NCBI RefSeq assembly: GCF_001592205.1
Contig: NZ_BCWM01000002.1
Coordinates: 232,988 to 296,987 of the forward strand
Direction: 5' to 3'
DNA: 64,000 bases
Source: Brevundimonas vesicularis NBRC 12165
GTDB taxonomy: Bacteria; Pseudomonadota; Alphaproteobacteria; Caulobacterales; Caulobacteraceae
Translations under genes and position numbers: made by a program
Notes under the pieces: model-generated
Databases searched by the model: none
Seen by the model: only the letters and a program-made list of their open reading frames with translations
What the model was told of the DNA's origin: nothing
Shown: positions 50,717 through 58,346 of the stretch, in pieces
How the letters are laid out: each line of letters opens with the position of its first letter
Position numbering within the stretch: the stretch's first letter is position 1

Positions 50717-51475
50717 CTACAGGTTGTAGACCGCCTTCAGGCGCGCGATCAGCTTACCTTTGTCGGGAGGCGACAGCTTCAGGGCCTTGGGATCGAAGGT
50801 CTCGTCAGCGGACACAGCCTCGACGAAAGCTCCCAGGTCCGCGGCGATACCCCCGGGAAGCTTGACCGTAACCGCCGGCCCGAGCAGCTGCAGGAGCTTA
50901 AACACGTCGTTCCGGTGCTTGGTGACATTGTGCTTGTCGACCTGCCCCCCTTCCGCGCGATCGCGCGCGAGATTGTTGTAGGCGAAGGCTTTGAAGGGGA
51001 TGAGCACCTGGACATCGACGACCGGGACGCCGTCCATCTCCGTCGTCCCTTCCTGGAGCAGTTCATAATAGGTGTCGTCGAGCAGCATGGCGGACAGGCT
51101 TTCGACCGTCCCGTCCAGCGGTATGGGCGTCAGGCGCGCGCCTTTCGGGACGGTGATGACATCCGGCACGCGCGAAAACAGCTCGAGCATCGCGGGATAG
51201 GACTTGTCCGCGGGATGGGTGAAGCGGAAGAAGTCCCGGGTCCCGTCGCTGCGCTCCCGGGTCTGATAGCCGCCCGCGTCGATGAAGGCCCAGAAGGTCT
51301 GGACGAAGGCGGGCTTCAGGGCCTCGAGACAGAGGACCAGGTCGAGATCCTTGGTGGCCCGGAACGGTAGTCCCGCGCCCGTCATGTGGATCTCGGCCGC
51401 CGCGCCGCCGATCAGGGTGTACTGGTCCTCGAAGCCGGCGAAGGCCGCCTTGAACACATCGATGCCTACGACCAT
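50717..51475 (-). CDS. AbiEii-type nucleotidyltransferase (putative toxin)
   Basis: 252 residues with the minimal nucleotidyltransferase signature: LIGGAAAEIH (Gly23-Gly24) then RATKDLDLVL, where Asp43 and Asp45 form the DxD metal site. This matches AbiEii/type IV toxin or GSU2403-like families. Its start overlaps the upstream wHTH gene by 10 bases, and it is 15 bases from the TIR-APAZ gene, so all four genes look co-transcribed. GGAG lies 8 bases before ATG. Confidence 0.85.
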   Translation of the reverse strand: MVVGIDVFKAAFAGFEDQYTLIGGAAAEIHMTGAGLPFRATKDLDLVLCLEALKPAFVQTFWAFIDAGGYQTRERSDGTRDFFRFTHPADKSYPAMLELFSRVPDVITVPKGARLTPIPLDGTVESLSAMLLDDTYYELLQEGTTEMDGVPVVDVQVLIPFKAFAYNNLARDRAEGGQVDKHNVTKHRNDVFKLLQLLGPAVTVKLPGGIAADLGAFVEAVSADETFDPKALKLSPPDKGKLIARLKAVYNL

Positions 51476-52521
51476 CCGAGGGACTCCATCAGGGTTTCGA
51501 CGGCCTGTTCGAGGCGCTCGTCATGGCGGTCCTCGAGGCTCAGAAACAGCGAGATACGATCGACGACCGGGCCATGGTGGCAGAGCAGGCGCGGGTCATA
51601 GGACCAGGTCTCGATCCGGACGGCCGCCGGGTCGTCATCATCGGCCGGCTCCAGGTCGTACTGGTAGACCAGCGCCTTCCACTGACGCGCGGACACCGCG
51701 CGGATATCAAGTGGAGGCGGCCCGAGGTTGGTATAGTCCGCCAGGGCCGACTCCCCCGCCAATGGCAAGGTCCGCACCTCGGGGAAGGGTCGAACCAACC
51801 GACGCGCGCGGACAGGCGATTGCAGCAGGGGGCGGACGTCCCGCCACAGGGCGTCGCCCTCCTCGCTGAAGGCGATGCGACGCTCCCGCCCCCGCGCCTC
51901 GACATCGAGGATCCCATGCCGCTGGAGTTCATCGACCACGCGGCCGGTGGTCATCGCCGAATACTGGAACCGCTCGGCCAGTGACTTGGGCGTCTGGCCG
52001 TCCAGGTCTTCCTGGAGCAGGGTGGCCACGACTAGGACCTGGGCGGCTGGGGTCAGTTGCTCCAAGGCCGGCCGGACTTCGGACCGGAAGTATTCGCGCA
52101 GGTCGGCTCCGAGCTCGGGAAGGAAGAGCTGGTTGCCAGGAACGATGAAGTTGACGCCCTGCTGGATGAGCCGTTGGCGATTGGCCGAACTCAGCGCATC
52201 CGTCAGTACGACGACGACGAACCCGTCCGACGTCGAGCGTGCGGTGGCGACATGCTTGGCGATGGCCGCCGGCGTCTCCGCGTCCTGGCCAAGGGTGGCG
52301 AGGATAAGCAGCCTTCGCCCAAACAGGGTGGTCTCGGCGAGGCGATAGCGGTCGGTCAGAAAAAACGGCAGGAGACCCACGTCGGCGGGCTCGAACGCCA
52401 ACCGGGCGTCGAACAGCTGCCCGACATAGGCCGCCGTGTCGTCGAACAGACGGCCCAACTCTCCAAAGGATGCGGTGTTTGATAACATTGGATTGGACGA
52501 TAACACCGACAACGTTACCAT
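51466..52521 (-). CDS. Winged-helix regulator, probable AbiEi-like antitoxin
   Basis: Up to 351 residues. The N-terminal ~150 residues (DRYRLAETTLFGRRLLILA, then NFIVPGNQLFLPELG) precede a MarR-like winged helix (about 155-240: TPKSLAERFQYSAMTTGRVVDEL, wing RERRIAFSEEG). The C-terminal 110 residues are less defined. The pairing with the following nucleotidyltransferase, with overlap, fits an AbiEi/AbiEii-type pair. ATG 52521 is the outer start; ATG 52488 is an alternative that would place the inverted repeat upstream of the gene. Confidence 0.78.
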   Translation of the reverse strand: MVTLSVLSSNPMLSNTASFGELGRLFDDTAAYVGQLFDARLAFEPADVGLLPFFLTDRYRLAETTLFGRRLLILATLGQDAETPAAIAKHVATARSTSDGFVVVVLTDALSSANRQRLIQQGVNFIVPGNQLFLPELGADLREYFRSEVRPALEQLTPAAQVLVVATLLQEDLDGQTPKSLAERFQYSAMTTGRVVDELQRHGILDVEARGRERRIAFSEEGDALWRDVRPLLQSPVRARRLVRPFPEVRTLPLAGESALADYTNLGPPPLDIRAVSARQWKALVYQYDLEPADDDDPAAVRIETWSYDPRLLCHHGPVVDRISLFLSLEDRHDERLEQAVETLMESLGWS

Positions 52522-52536
52522 TCAATCTAATGTTAT
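52482..52536 (-). promoter_or_regulatory. Inverted repeat at the start of the defence operon
   Basis: ATAACATTGGATTG (52482-52495) and CAATCTAATGTTAT (52523-52536) are inverted repeats with one mismatch, flanking the outer start codon in an AT-rich stretch. AbiEi-type antitoxins bind inverted repeats at their own promoter, so this is a probable autoregulatory operator. Confidence 0.6.
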
Positions 52537-52673
52537 TATGGTCGCTTCGCCGTCCGGCTCATGATGGTGATGATGGCCGTGCGCCCCAGTCACCTCGGCG
52601 GCGCGTTCGCTCTTCTGATCGTCGTCGGCCATTCATCACCTTTCACACGCCGCGCGTGCCTTCCGGTCTCTGT

Positions 52674-54440
52674 TCACTCCTCGATCAGATGGAACTCTTC
52701 GAGCAGCTTGGCGATCTCGGTGCCTTCGAGCTTCTTCATCAGCAGCTTGCGCAGGAAGGCCGGTCCGGGAAGGTCGATGCCCTTGCCGTCCCGCAGCGGA
52801 CCGATCGCTGCCAGCAGCGTACGGATATCGTAGGTCGAGTTGAAGACTTCCGGCACGCCGCGCTCGACATTCATCAGGGTGTAGACGGCCTCCATCGGGG
52901 TCCTCACCGAATATTCCGTGGTGAAGATGCAGTCCCGCTGTTTCGATTCCGCGAACTGTCCGATGAAGGCGAAATTGACCGCGCCCTCCGGCACCACGTC
53001 CGGCCGGTCACCCGCCTGGCGCGGCATGAAGAAGGCGGTGATATAGGGCATCATCGTGGGCACGGTGCTGGCGCCGGAGGCTGCGAGCTCCGGAATGTCC
53101 TCGACCGGTACACCGAGATGGTAGAGCCACTCCTGGGTGATTTCCTCGCCGGTGCATTCCTGCATTGGCTTCTTCACATAGTCGCCGGGCTTGTCGACAA
53201 AGAGCGCGTAGAACCAGGCGATCATCTGGTCCTTGGGCTGCTTCTTGAAATGCGGCTGGCGATGAACCGTCCAGCTCAGCAGCCACGCCGAGTCCTTCAC
53301 CGTGACGATACCCGCCGAGACGATCTTGCCGGTGAAGGGGTTGCGCTTGGTGATCTTCTCGACATAGGCCGGAATACGGGCATCGAGGGCGGTAATCGAT
53401 GCCGAGGCCCATTTCGTTTCCGGGATATGGGCCCCGAATACGTCCGGGCGGCCGAAGGCCGGATCCTTCGCCGCGATCCGCCGCCACAGGTCCCAGGCCG
53501 GCGCCGGTCCTTCGTTGAGCTTCGCCGGCGTCTTGTGATCGCCATTGTCGGAATTCTCGGTCAATGAGCCGATGGTTATGAAGACGAGATCGTCTGGCGC
53601 GAGATCGACGCCGCCTTCGACGCCGCGCTCTTTCCAGTGAATGCGGGTCGCTTGCTTGCGGCCGGGCTGGATGTCGAAATCGACGTCGGTGACCTCGACG
53701 CCGTAGCGGAACGTGACGCCGTGATCGGTCAGCCACTTCACCAGCGGCAGGACCATGGATTCATACTGATTGTAGCGATTGAACTTGAGCGAGGAGAAGT
53801 CGGCGAGACTGCCGATATGATGGATGAAGCGGTGCAGGTAGAGCTTCATTTCCAGCGCCGAATGCCATTCCTCGAAGGCGAACATGGTGCGCCAATAGAG
53901 CCAGAAATTGCTCTTCAGGAAATCTTCGCCGAAGACCTCGTTGATGCGCTTGTTCTCCATCTCCTCGCGTGTCGCCAGGAAAACGGAGAGCAGGTCCTTC
54001 TGGGCCTTGTCGTTCAACGTCAGCAGCGCCTTGTCGGGCACGTCCTGGCCCTGGTTCTGCGTCGTACGCTGGAGCGAAAAGTTGGGGTCGTCCTTGTTGA
54101 GCCGGTAGAATTCGTCGAGGACGCTGGCATCCTCGATCTCCAGCGAGGGGATCGAGCGATAGAGGTCCCACAGGCACTCGAAATGCTCCTCCATCTCGCG
54201 GCCGCCGCGAATGACGAAGCCCTTCTCCGGCACATCAAGACCATCGAGCGCGCCGCCGGGGATTCCCAGCTCTTCCAATATGGTGATGCGATCGCCCGAA
54301 ACGCCGCCGTCGCGGATCAGGAAGGCGGCGCCGGCGAGCCCCGCCAGCCCCGAGCCGACGAACCAGGCCGTCTTCTTGTCGGCCCCCTCGGGCTTGCGGG
54401 GACGCACGAAGGCTTCATAGTTTCCACTGCTATAGTGCAT
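52674..54440 (-). CDS. ohyA: Oleate hydratase (myosin-cross-reactive antigen family)
   Basis: 588 residues. FAD-dependent enzyme adding water to cis-9 unsaturated fatty acids to give 10-hydroxy acids. The nucleotide-binding GSGLAGLAGAAFLIRDGG near residue 29 and the family stretches EMEEHFECLWDLYRSIPSL and RHQPHFKKQPKDQ-like HRQPHFKKQP are clear. CAGGAG precedes ATG. Last gene of a tetR-thioesterase-dehydrogenase-hydratase unit, 27 bases after the dehydrogenase. Confidence 0.96.
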   Translation of the reverse strand: MHYSSGNYEAFVRPRKPEGADKKTAWFVGSGLAGLAGAAFLIRDGGVSGDRITILEELGIPGGALDGLDVPEKGFVIRGGREMEEHFECLWDLYRSIPSLEIEDASVLDEFYRLNKDDPNFSLQRTTQNQGQDVPDKALLTLNDKAQKDLLSVFLATREEMENKRINEVFGEDFLKSNFWLYWRTMFAFEEWHSALEMKLYLHRFIHHIGSLADFSSLKFNRYNQYESMVLPLVKWLTDHGVTFRYGVEVTDVDFDIQPGRKQATRIHWKERGVEGGVDLAPDDLVFITIGSLTENSDNGDHKTPAKLNEGPAPAWDLWRRIAAKDPAFGRPDVFGAHIPETKWASASITALDARIPAYVEKITKRNPFTGKIVSAGIVTVKDSAWLLSWTVHRQPHFKKQPKDQMIAWFYALFVDKPGDYVKKPMQECTGEEITQEWLYHLGVPVEDIPELAASGASTVPTMMPYITAFFMPRQAGDRPDVVPEGAVNFAFIGQFAESKQRDCIFTTEYSVRTPMEAVYTLMNVERGVPEVFNSTYDIRTLLAAIGPLRDGKGIDLPGPAFLRKLLMKKLEGTEIAKLLEEFHLIEE

Positions 54441-54467
54441 GGCGAACTCCTGTTCTTCTTGTTGGGA

Positions 54468-55334
54468 TCAGTCTGCGGAGGGTTTGTAGCTGTAGAAGCC
54501 TTCGCCCGAGGCGATGCCGAGCCTGCCCTTGTCGATGTAGTTTTCCTTCAGCCATGCCGCGAGCGACTGGGCGTGCTCATCGCCATGCGACAGAATGTTG
54601 TAGGGGGTGTTCAAGCCGATGATGTCGTAGATCTGGAACGGCCCCATCGGCGCGCCGGTGGCGATCCGCCAGACCTTGTCGACATCTTCCGGCTCGGCAT
54701 AGCCGCCGGCGGCGAGATCGGCCGCCGCGTTCAGGAACGGCACCAGCAGGGAATTGAGGACATAGCCTGCCTTTTCCTTGCGCACCGGGATCGGCACCAT
54801 GCCGATGGCCGAGGCGAAGGCGATCAGGGCATCGAACACGGCCGGATCGGTGTCGTCGGTGCCCATCACCTCGGCGGTGTTGAACTTCCAGATGCTGTTG
54901 GCGAAGTGCAACGCCAGAAACCGGTCCGGGCGGCCGGTGAAGGCCTTGAGGTCGCTCGGCAACAGGGTCGAGCTATTGGTAGCGAAGATCGCCCTTTCCG
55001 GCGCAAGCCCCGCGAGCTTCTCGTAGAGCGCCTGCTTGATCGAGAGAAGCTCCGGAACCGCTTCGATCACGAGGTCCGCGTCCGCGACGGCCGAACCGAG
55101 ATCGGCGGACAGGGTGATGCGCTGCAGGGACTCGGCGGCCTTGCCGTCGGCCGCACCGGCCACCTCCTTGCCATAGGTCTCGACGAGCATGGCAAAACGC
55201 TGCCTTGCCTGTTCAAGCGCCTCCTCGCTGGTGTCGTAGGCGGTAACGTCGAAGCCGCTATAGGCGGTCTGGAAGGCTATCTGGCTCCCGAGGACGCCCG
55301 TGCCGAGAACCGCCACTTTCCTGATATCGCTCAT
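54468..55334 (-). CDS. 3-Hydroxyacyl-CoA dehydrogenase
   Basis: 288 residues. The NAD-binding N-terminus (VAVLGTGVLGSQIAFQTA) and the C-terminal helical domain are typical of the 3-hydroxybutyryl-CoA dehydrogenase type. AAGGAG precedes the ATG. It overlaps the thioesterase gene by 4 bases. Likely acts on hydroxylated fatty acids from the hydratase; the substrate is inference. Confidence 0.93.
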   Translation of the reverse strand: MSDIRKVAVLGTGVLGSQIAFQTAYSGFDVTAYDTSEEALEQARQRFAMLVETYGKEVAGAADGKAAESLQRITLSADLGSAVADADLVIEAVPELLSIKQALYEKLAGLAPERAIFATNSSTLLPSDLKAFTGRPDRFLALHFANSIWKFNTAEVMGTDDTDPAVFDALIAFASAIGMVPIPVRKEKAGYVLNSLLVPFLNAAADLAAGGYAEPEDVDKVWRIATGAPMGPFQIYDIIGLNTPYNILSHGDEHAQSLAAWLKENYIDKGRLGIASGEGFYSYKPSAD

Positions 55335-55828
55335 TCAATCTCCTTCTGCGCGGTATCGTCACCAAGAAACGGAGCCGCCACCTCCACCGGGACGCGGGCC
55401 AGCTTGCCGGTTTCCCGATCGACAAGGGCCCACTGGGTCAGCGAGGCGACGAGCGTCCGCCCGTCTTCATCATGGAATTCGACGCATCGTGCATAGCGCG
55501 CACCGCGCGGCACTCCGACGACCCAGGTGATCGCGCTGACCGCGTCTCCCGCCCGGACATTGCCGCGATAGTCGACCTCATGGCGCAGCACGACCGCGAC
55601 GAGCCGGTCGCGATCTTGCGGACGCGCGGCCGTCAGCCAGTGCGCCACCGACGCATCCTGGATCCAGGTCACCCAGACAGCATTGTTGACATGGCCGAGT
55701 TCGTCGATGTCGGCGTCCTGGGCGCGGAAGCGGATATGGAAGCGCCGATGCTCATCCACCTCGCCGACGAGCGGGTGTCCGTGCTCATCGCAGCCGATGC
55801 GTCGACGATCTGACACGATCCCGCTCAC
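55331..55828 (-). CDS. Hotdog-fold acyl-CoA thioesterase
   Basis: 165 residues, 4-hydroxybenzoyl-CoA thioesterase-like: DADIDELGHVNNAVWVTW carries the catalytic Asp region of the family. GTG start overlaps the TetR stop by 4 bases (GTGA), and its TGA overlaps the dehydrogenase ATG. Probably releases acyl groups from CoA in the oleate-metabolising operon. Confidence 0.9.
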   Translation of the reverse strand: MSGIVSDRRRIGCDEHGHPLVGEVDEHRRFHIRFRAQDADIDELGHVNNAVWVTWIQDASVAHWLTAARPQDRDRLVAVVLRHEVDYRGNVRAGDAVSAITWVVGVPRGARYARCVEFHDEDGRTLVASLTQWALVDRETGKLARVPVEVAAPFLGDDTAQKEIE

Positions 55829-56448
55829 GAATACGCCTGCTCCTCATGCGACGAACCCAGTCCAGCCATGGCGCGGAAGAAGCCGACGAGCATCTCGTCG
55901 CGCGGCATGGCGCCTTCGACATCGCCCTGGACCGCCAGTCCCATCCAGAGCGCGTATAGACCGATGCCCGTCTGCATCGGCGGCAAGGCCGGACGCAGTG
56001 CGAAGCGTTGCGTTAGATCGGCAACGAGTTCACCGAACATCCGATAGCAGGCCGCCTTGCCCTCCCGGTGCCGCTCGGCGAAAGCCGGATCGCGCCGCGC
56101 GTGAAGCTGCAATTCGATCGAGAGGAGCGACCATTGCGCTTCACCGGCCAGCTTCGCGAGCCGGGCGGCCAGCACCTGGAGCGTTGCCTCGATATCATCG
56201 CCGGAGCAGTGCGCGACCAGGTCGCGAAGCAGTGTGACCTCATCCTGGATATGGCTCTGCAGGATCTCGACCAGCAGATCGTCCTTGCTGGCGAAGTTCG
56301 AGTAGAAGGCACCCTGCGAATGGCCGGCCGCGCTGCAGATGTTGCGGATCGACATGGCGGCGACCCCCTCCTCGATGATCGAGGTATGTGCGGCGGCGAT
56401 CAGCCGGTCCCGCGTCTGGCGCTGCGTGTCCTTGCGCGTAAGCGGCAT
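55825..56448 (-). CDS. TetR-family transcriptional regulator
   Basis: 207 residues from ATG 56448, with GGAG upstream. The N-terminal helix-turn-helix (MSIRNICSAAGHSQGAFYSNFASKDDLL) is typical of TetR proteins sensing fatty acids or aromatic compounds. First gene of the minus-strand operon and divergent from the catalase-family gene; probably controls both. Confidence 0.93.
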   Translation of the reverse strand: MPLTRKDTQRQTRDRLIAAAHTSIIEEGVAAMSIRNICSAAGHSQGAFYSNFASKDDLLVEILQSHIQDEVTLLRDLVAHCSGDDIEATLQVLAARLAKLAGEAQWSLLSIELQLHARRDPAFAERHREGKAACYRMFGELVADLTQRFALRPALPPMQTGIGLYALWMGLAVQGDVEGAMPRDEMLVGFFRAMAGLGSSHEEQAYS

Positions 56449-56535
56449 GGGTTCGTTCTCCAACCAACGGGCGAGACGTGCGAAACCTTTTCGGCGGTTC
56501 CGCGTTCTCAGTAAAACCAGACATCAAGTGATATC

Positions 56536-56566
56536 CGAAATCAACGGCGATTTCGACCCGAAATCG
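56536..56566. promoter_or_regulatory. CGAAATC/GATTTCG repeats, probable TetR operator
   Basis: CGAAATC (56536-56542), GATTTCG (56549-56555) and CGAAATCG (56559-56566) lie in the 154-base gap between tetR and the catalase-family gene. The first two form a 7-bp inverted repeat. Position suits a regulator that controls both directions. Confidence 0.6.
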
Positions 56567-56602
56567 TCCGCAGTATCGAAATTAAAACGCGAAGGAGTGC
56601 CC

Positions 56603-57691
56603 TTGGCTGAAACCTACATTGGCTATTCCCCGGACGTGGAGGTTCTCGGCGAAGACGAGGAGCGGCTGACCGCCGAAATCCTCGAGATCATGGCGAGCAC
56701 TAACCGTAAGGCCTTCGAACGCCACCGCCATGCGGTGCGCGACGCCCATGCCAAGAGCCACGGGTTCCTGAAGGGTGAGTTGGTCATCCCGGAACTGCCG
56801 GAGCATCTGCGCCAGGGGCTTTTCGCTCGTCCCGCCACCTATTCCGTGGTGATCCGCCTCTCATCAGCGCCCGGAGATATTCACTCCGATACGATACCGG
56901 CTCCGCGCGGCATGGCGATCAAGGTCATTGGCGTGGCGGGGGAGCGGCTTCTCCCCGAAGACCAGGGCCGCAACCAGGATTTCCTGCTGGTCAATATCCC
57001 GACCCTGAGCTTCGGCACGATCGGTAAATATCGCCAGCTCATCGGCCTTCTGGAAAAGAATGCCCAGAACCCGGCCGTTCTCCAGCGCGCCATGGCCGGG
57101 GTGGCGCGGGGAGTGGAAGCCGCGGTCGAAGCGGTCGGCGTCGAGCCCGGCGCCACGCTGCGCGGTCTCGCGCGCGACAATGACCATCTGCTTGGCGAGA
57201 CCTATCACTCGATGGCGGCGATCCGCTTCGGCGACTACATCGCCAAGATCAGCGCCGCACCGCTCTCCGACAATGTCCGGGCACTCGCCGGCAAGGATGT
57301 CGGCGCGGTGGAGGACGCCACCATGCGCGATCTGGTGGTCGAGCATTTCCGCGATCAGAGCGCGGAGTATCAACTGCGCGCCCAGCTCTGTACCGATCTC
57401 GAAAGGATGCCGGTCGAGGATGCGGCGGTGCTCTGGCCGGAAGATCTCTCGCCGCACCAGCCGATCGCCACGCTGCGCATTCCCCCTCAGGACGCCTATT
57501 CGCCAGCGCGGCGGGTCTATGGCGATGACGTGCTGTCCTTCAACCCCTGGCACGGCATCCGCGATCATCAGCCGCTCGGCTCGATCATGCGGGTGCGCAT
57601 CGCCGCTTATGAACGTTCCGCCCGCTACCGCCACGAAATGAACGCGCAGCCGCGCGTCGAGCCGACGAACATCGACGCCATTCCGGACTGA
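56603..57691 (+). CDS. Catalase-family heme protein
   Basis: 362 residues from TTG 56603, with GAAGGAG 5 bases upstream. Small catalase-like proteins (~350 residues) share the core: RPATYSVVIRLSSAPGD, RGMAIKVIGVAGE near residue 105, and SFNPWHGIRDHQPLGS near the C-terminus. The usual heme-distal His region appears at residue ~45, but the canonical RxFxY proximal signature is not evident, so catalase activity is unproven. Divergent from tetR. Confidence 0.85.
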   Translation: MAETYIGYSPDVEVLGEDEERLTAEILEIMASTNRKAFERHRHAVRDAHAKSHGFLKGELVIPELPEHLRQGLFARPATYSVVIRLSSAPGDIHSDTIPAPRGMAIKVIGVAGERLLPEDQGRNQDFLLVNIPTLSFGTIGKYRQLIGLLEKNAQNPAVLQRAMAGVARGVEAAVEAVGVEPGATLRGLARDNDHLLGETYHSMAAIRFGDYIAKISAAPLSDNVRALAGKDVGAVEDATMRDLVVEHFRDQSAEYQLRAQLCTDLERMPVEDAAVLWPEDLSPHQPIATLRIPPQDAYSPARRVYGDDVLSFNPWHGIRDHQPLGSIMRVRIAAYERSARYRHEMNAQPRVEPTNIDAIPD

Positions 57692-57731
57692 CGATCCGAT
57701 CGTCAACCAAACTTACGAAAGGAGGCCAGCC

Positions 57732-58343
57732 ATGGCCGAGACCGAAGAAACCCCTCAGATCGACGAAACCCGCCTTCAGGCCATCCGCCGCCGGATCGAG
57801 GAAGTGGCCGGCGACGCGCCGCAGCTCGCCAAGCTCGCCCTCGAGCAGATGGTGACGAAGCATAATCCAGACCTCAAGGGCACCGCCGGCTCCGCCGGCC
57901 GTGTCGGCGCTCAGTCCGGCAATGTCTCGGAGCTTACCGCCATCGCCAACCTCAAGCCAGGCGGCGCGGACCGGCTGAAACGCATCTTCGGGCTGGTGAA
58001 CGGCAATTTCGACGGAGCACAGAAGGTCGGCACACTGCACAATATGCGCTTCGTCTTCTTCGACAACGACACGCGCATCCTGTTCGCCACCGCCTATGAT
58101 GGCGACTGGGACACCTATATCAACGACTTCGCCACCAAGATCCCCGACCTGATGGACCTGCTCTTCGCCTCGGTCGAGGGCTGGCCGGGCATTGCGAGCC
58201 CCAAGGTCAAGGACTTCATCGCCGAGCATCAGATCACCGCCGCCGGCTGGTTCGTCGCCAACCCGCAGGTGACCGTCGTCGATGTGCGCCGGCTCCAGCG
58301 CATGGAGCATGCCGTCAACGAATTTCTCGACAAGGTGGGCTGA
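57732..58343 (+). CDS. Unknown protein between catalase-like and DyP genes
   Basis: 203 residues, soluble, with GAAAGGAGG before ATG. It has an acidic helical N-terminus, then a compact alpha/beta part (GTLHNMRFVFFDNDTRILFATAYDGDW, YINDFATKIPDLMDLLF). No family is recognised. It stops 3 bases before the DyP gene, so it is co-transcribed with it and may be a partner or cargo. Confidence 0.8.
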   Translation: MAETEETPQIDETRLQAIRRRIEEVAGDAPQLAKLALEQMVTKHNPDLKGTAGSAGRVGAQSGNVSELTAIANLKPGGADRLKRIFGLVNGNFDGAQKVGTLHNMRFVFFDNDTRILFATAYDGDWDTYINDFATKIPDLMDLLFASVEGWPGIASPKVKDFIAEHQITAAGWFVANPQVTVVDVRRLQRMEHAVNEFLDKVG

Positions 58344-58346
58344 GCA

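Noticed and set aside
53637..55496. Long plus-strand frame opposite oleate hydratase and the dehydrogenase
   Set aside because: It covers two well-supported minus-strand genes and has no recognisable domain.
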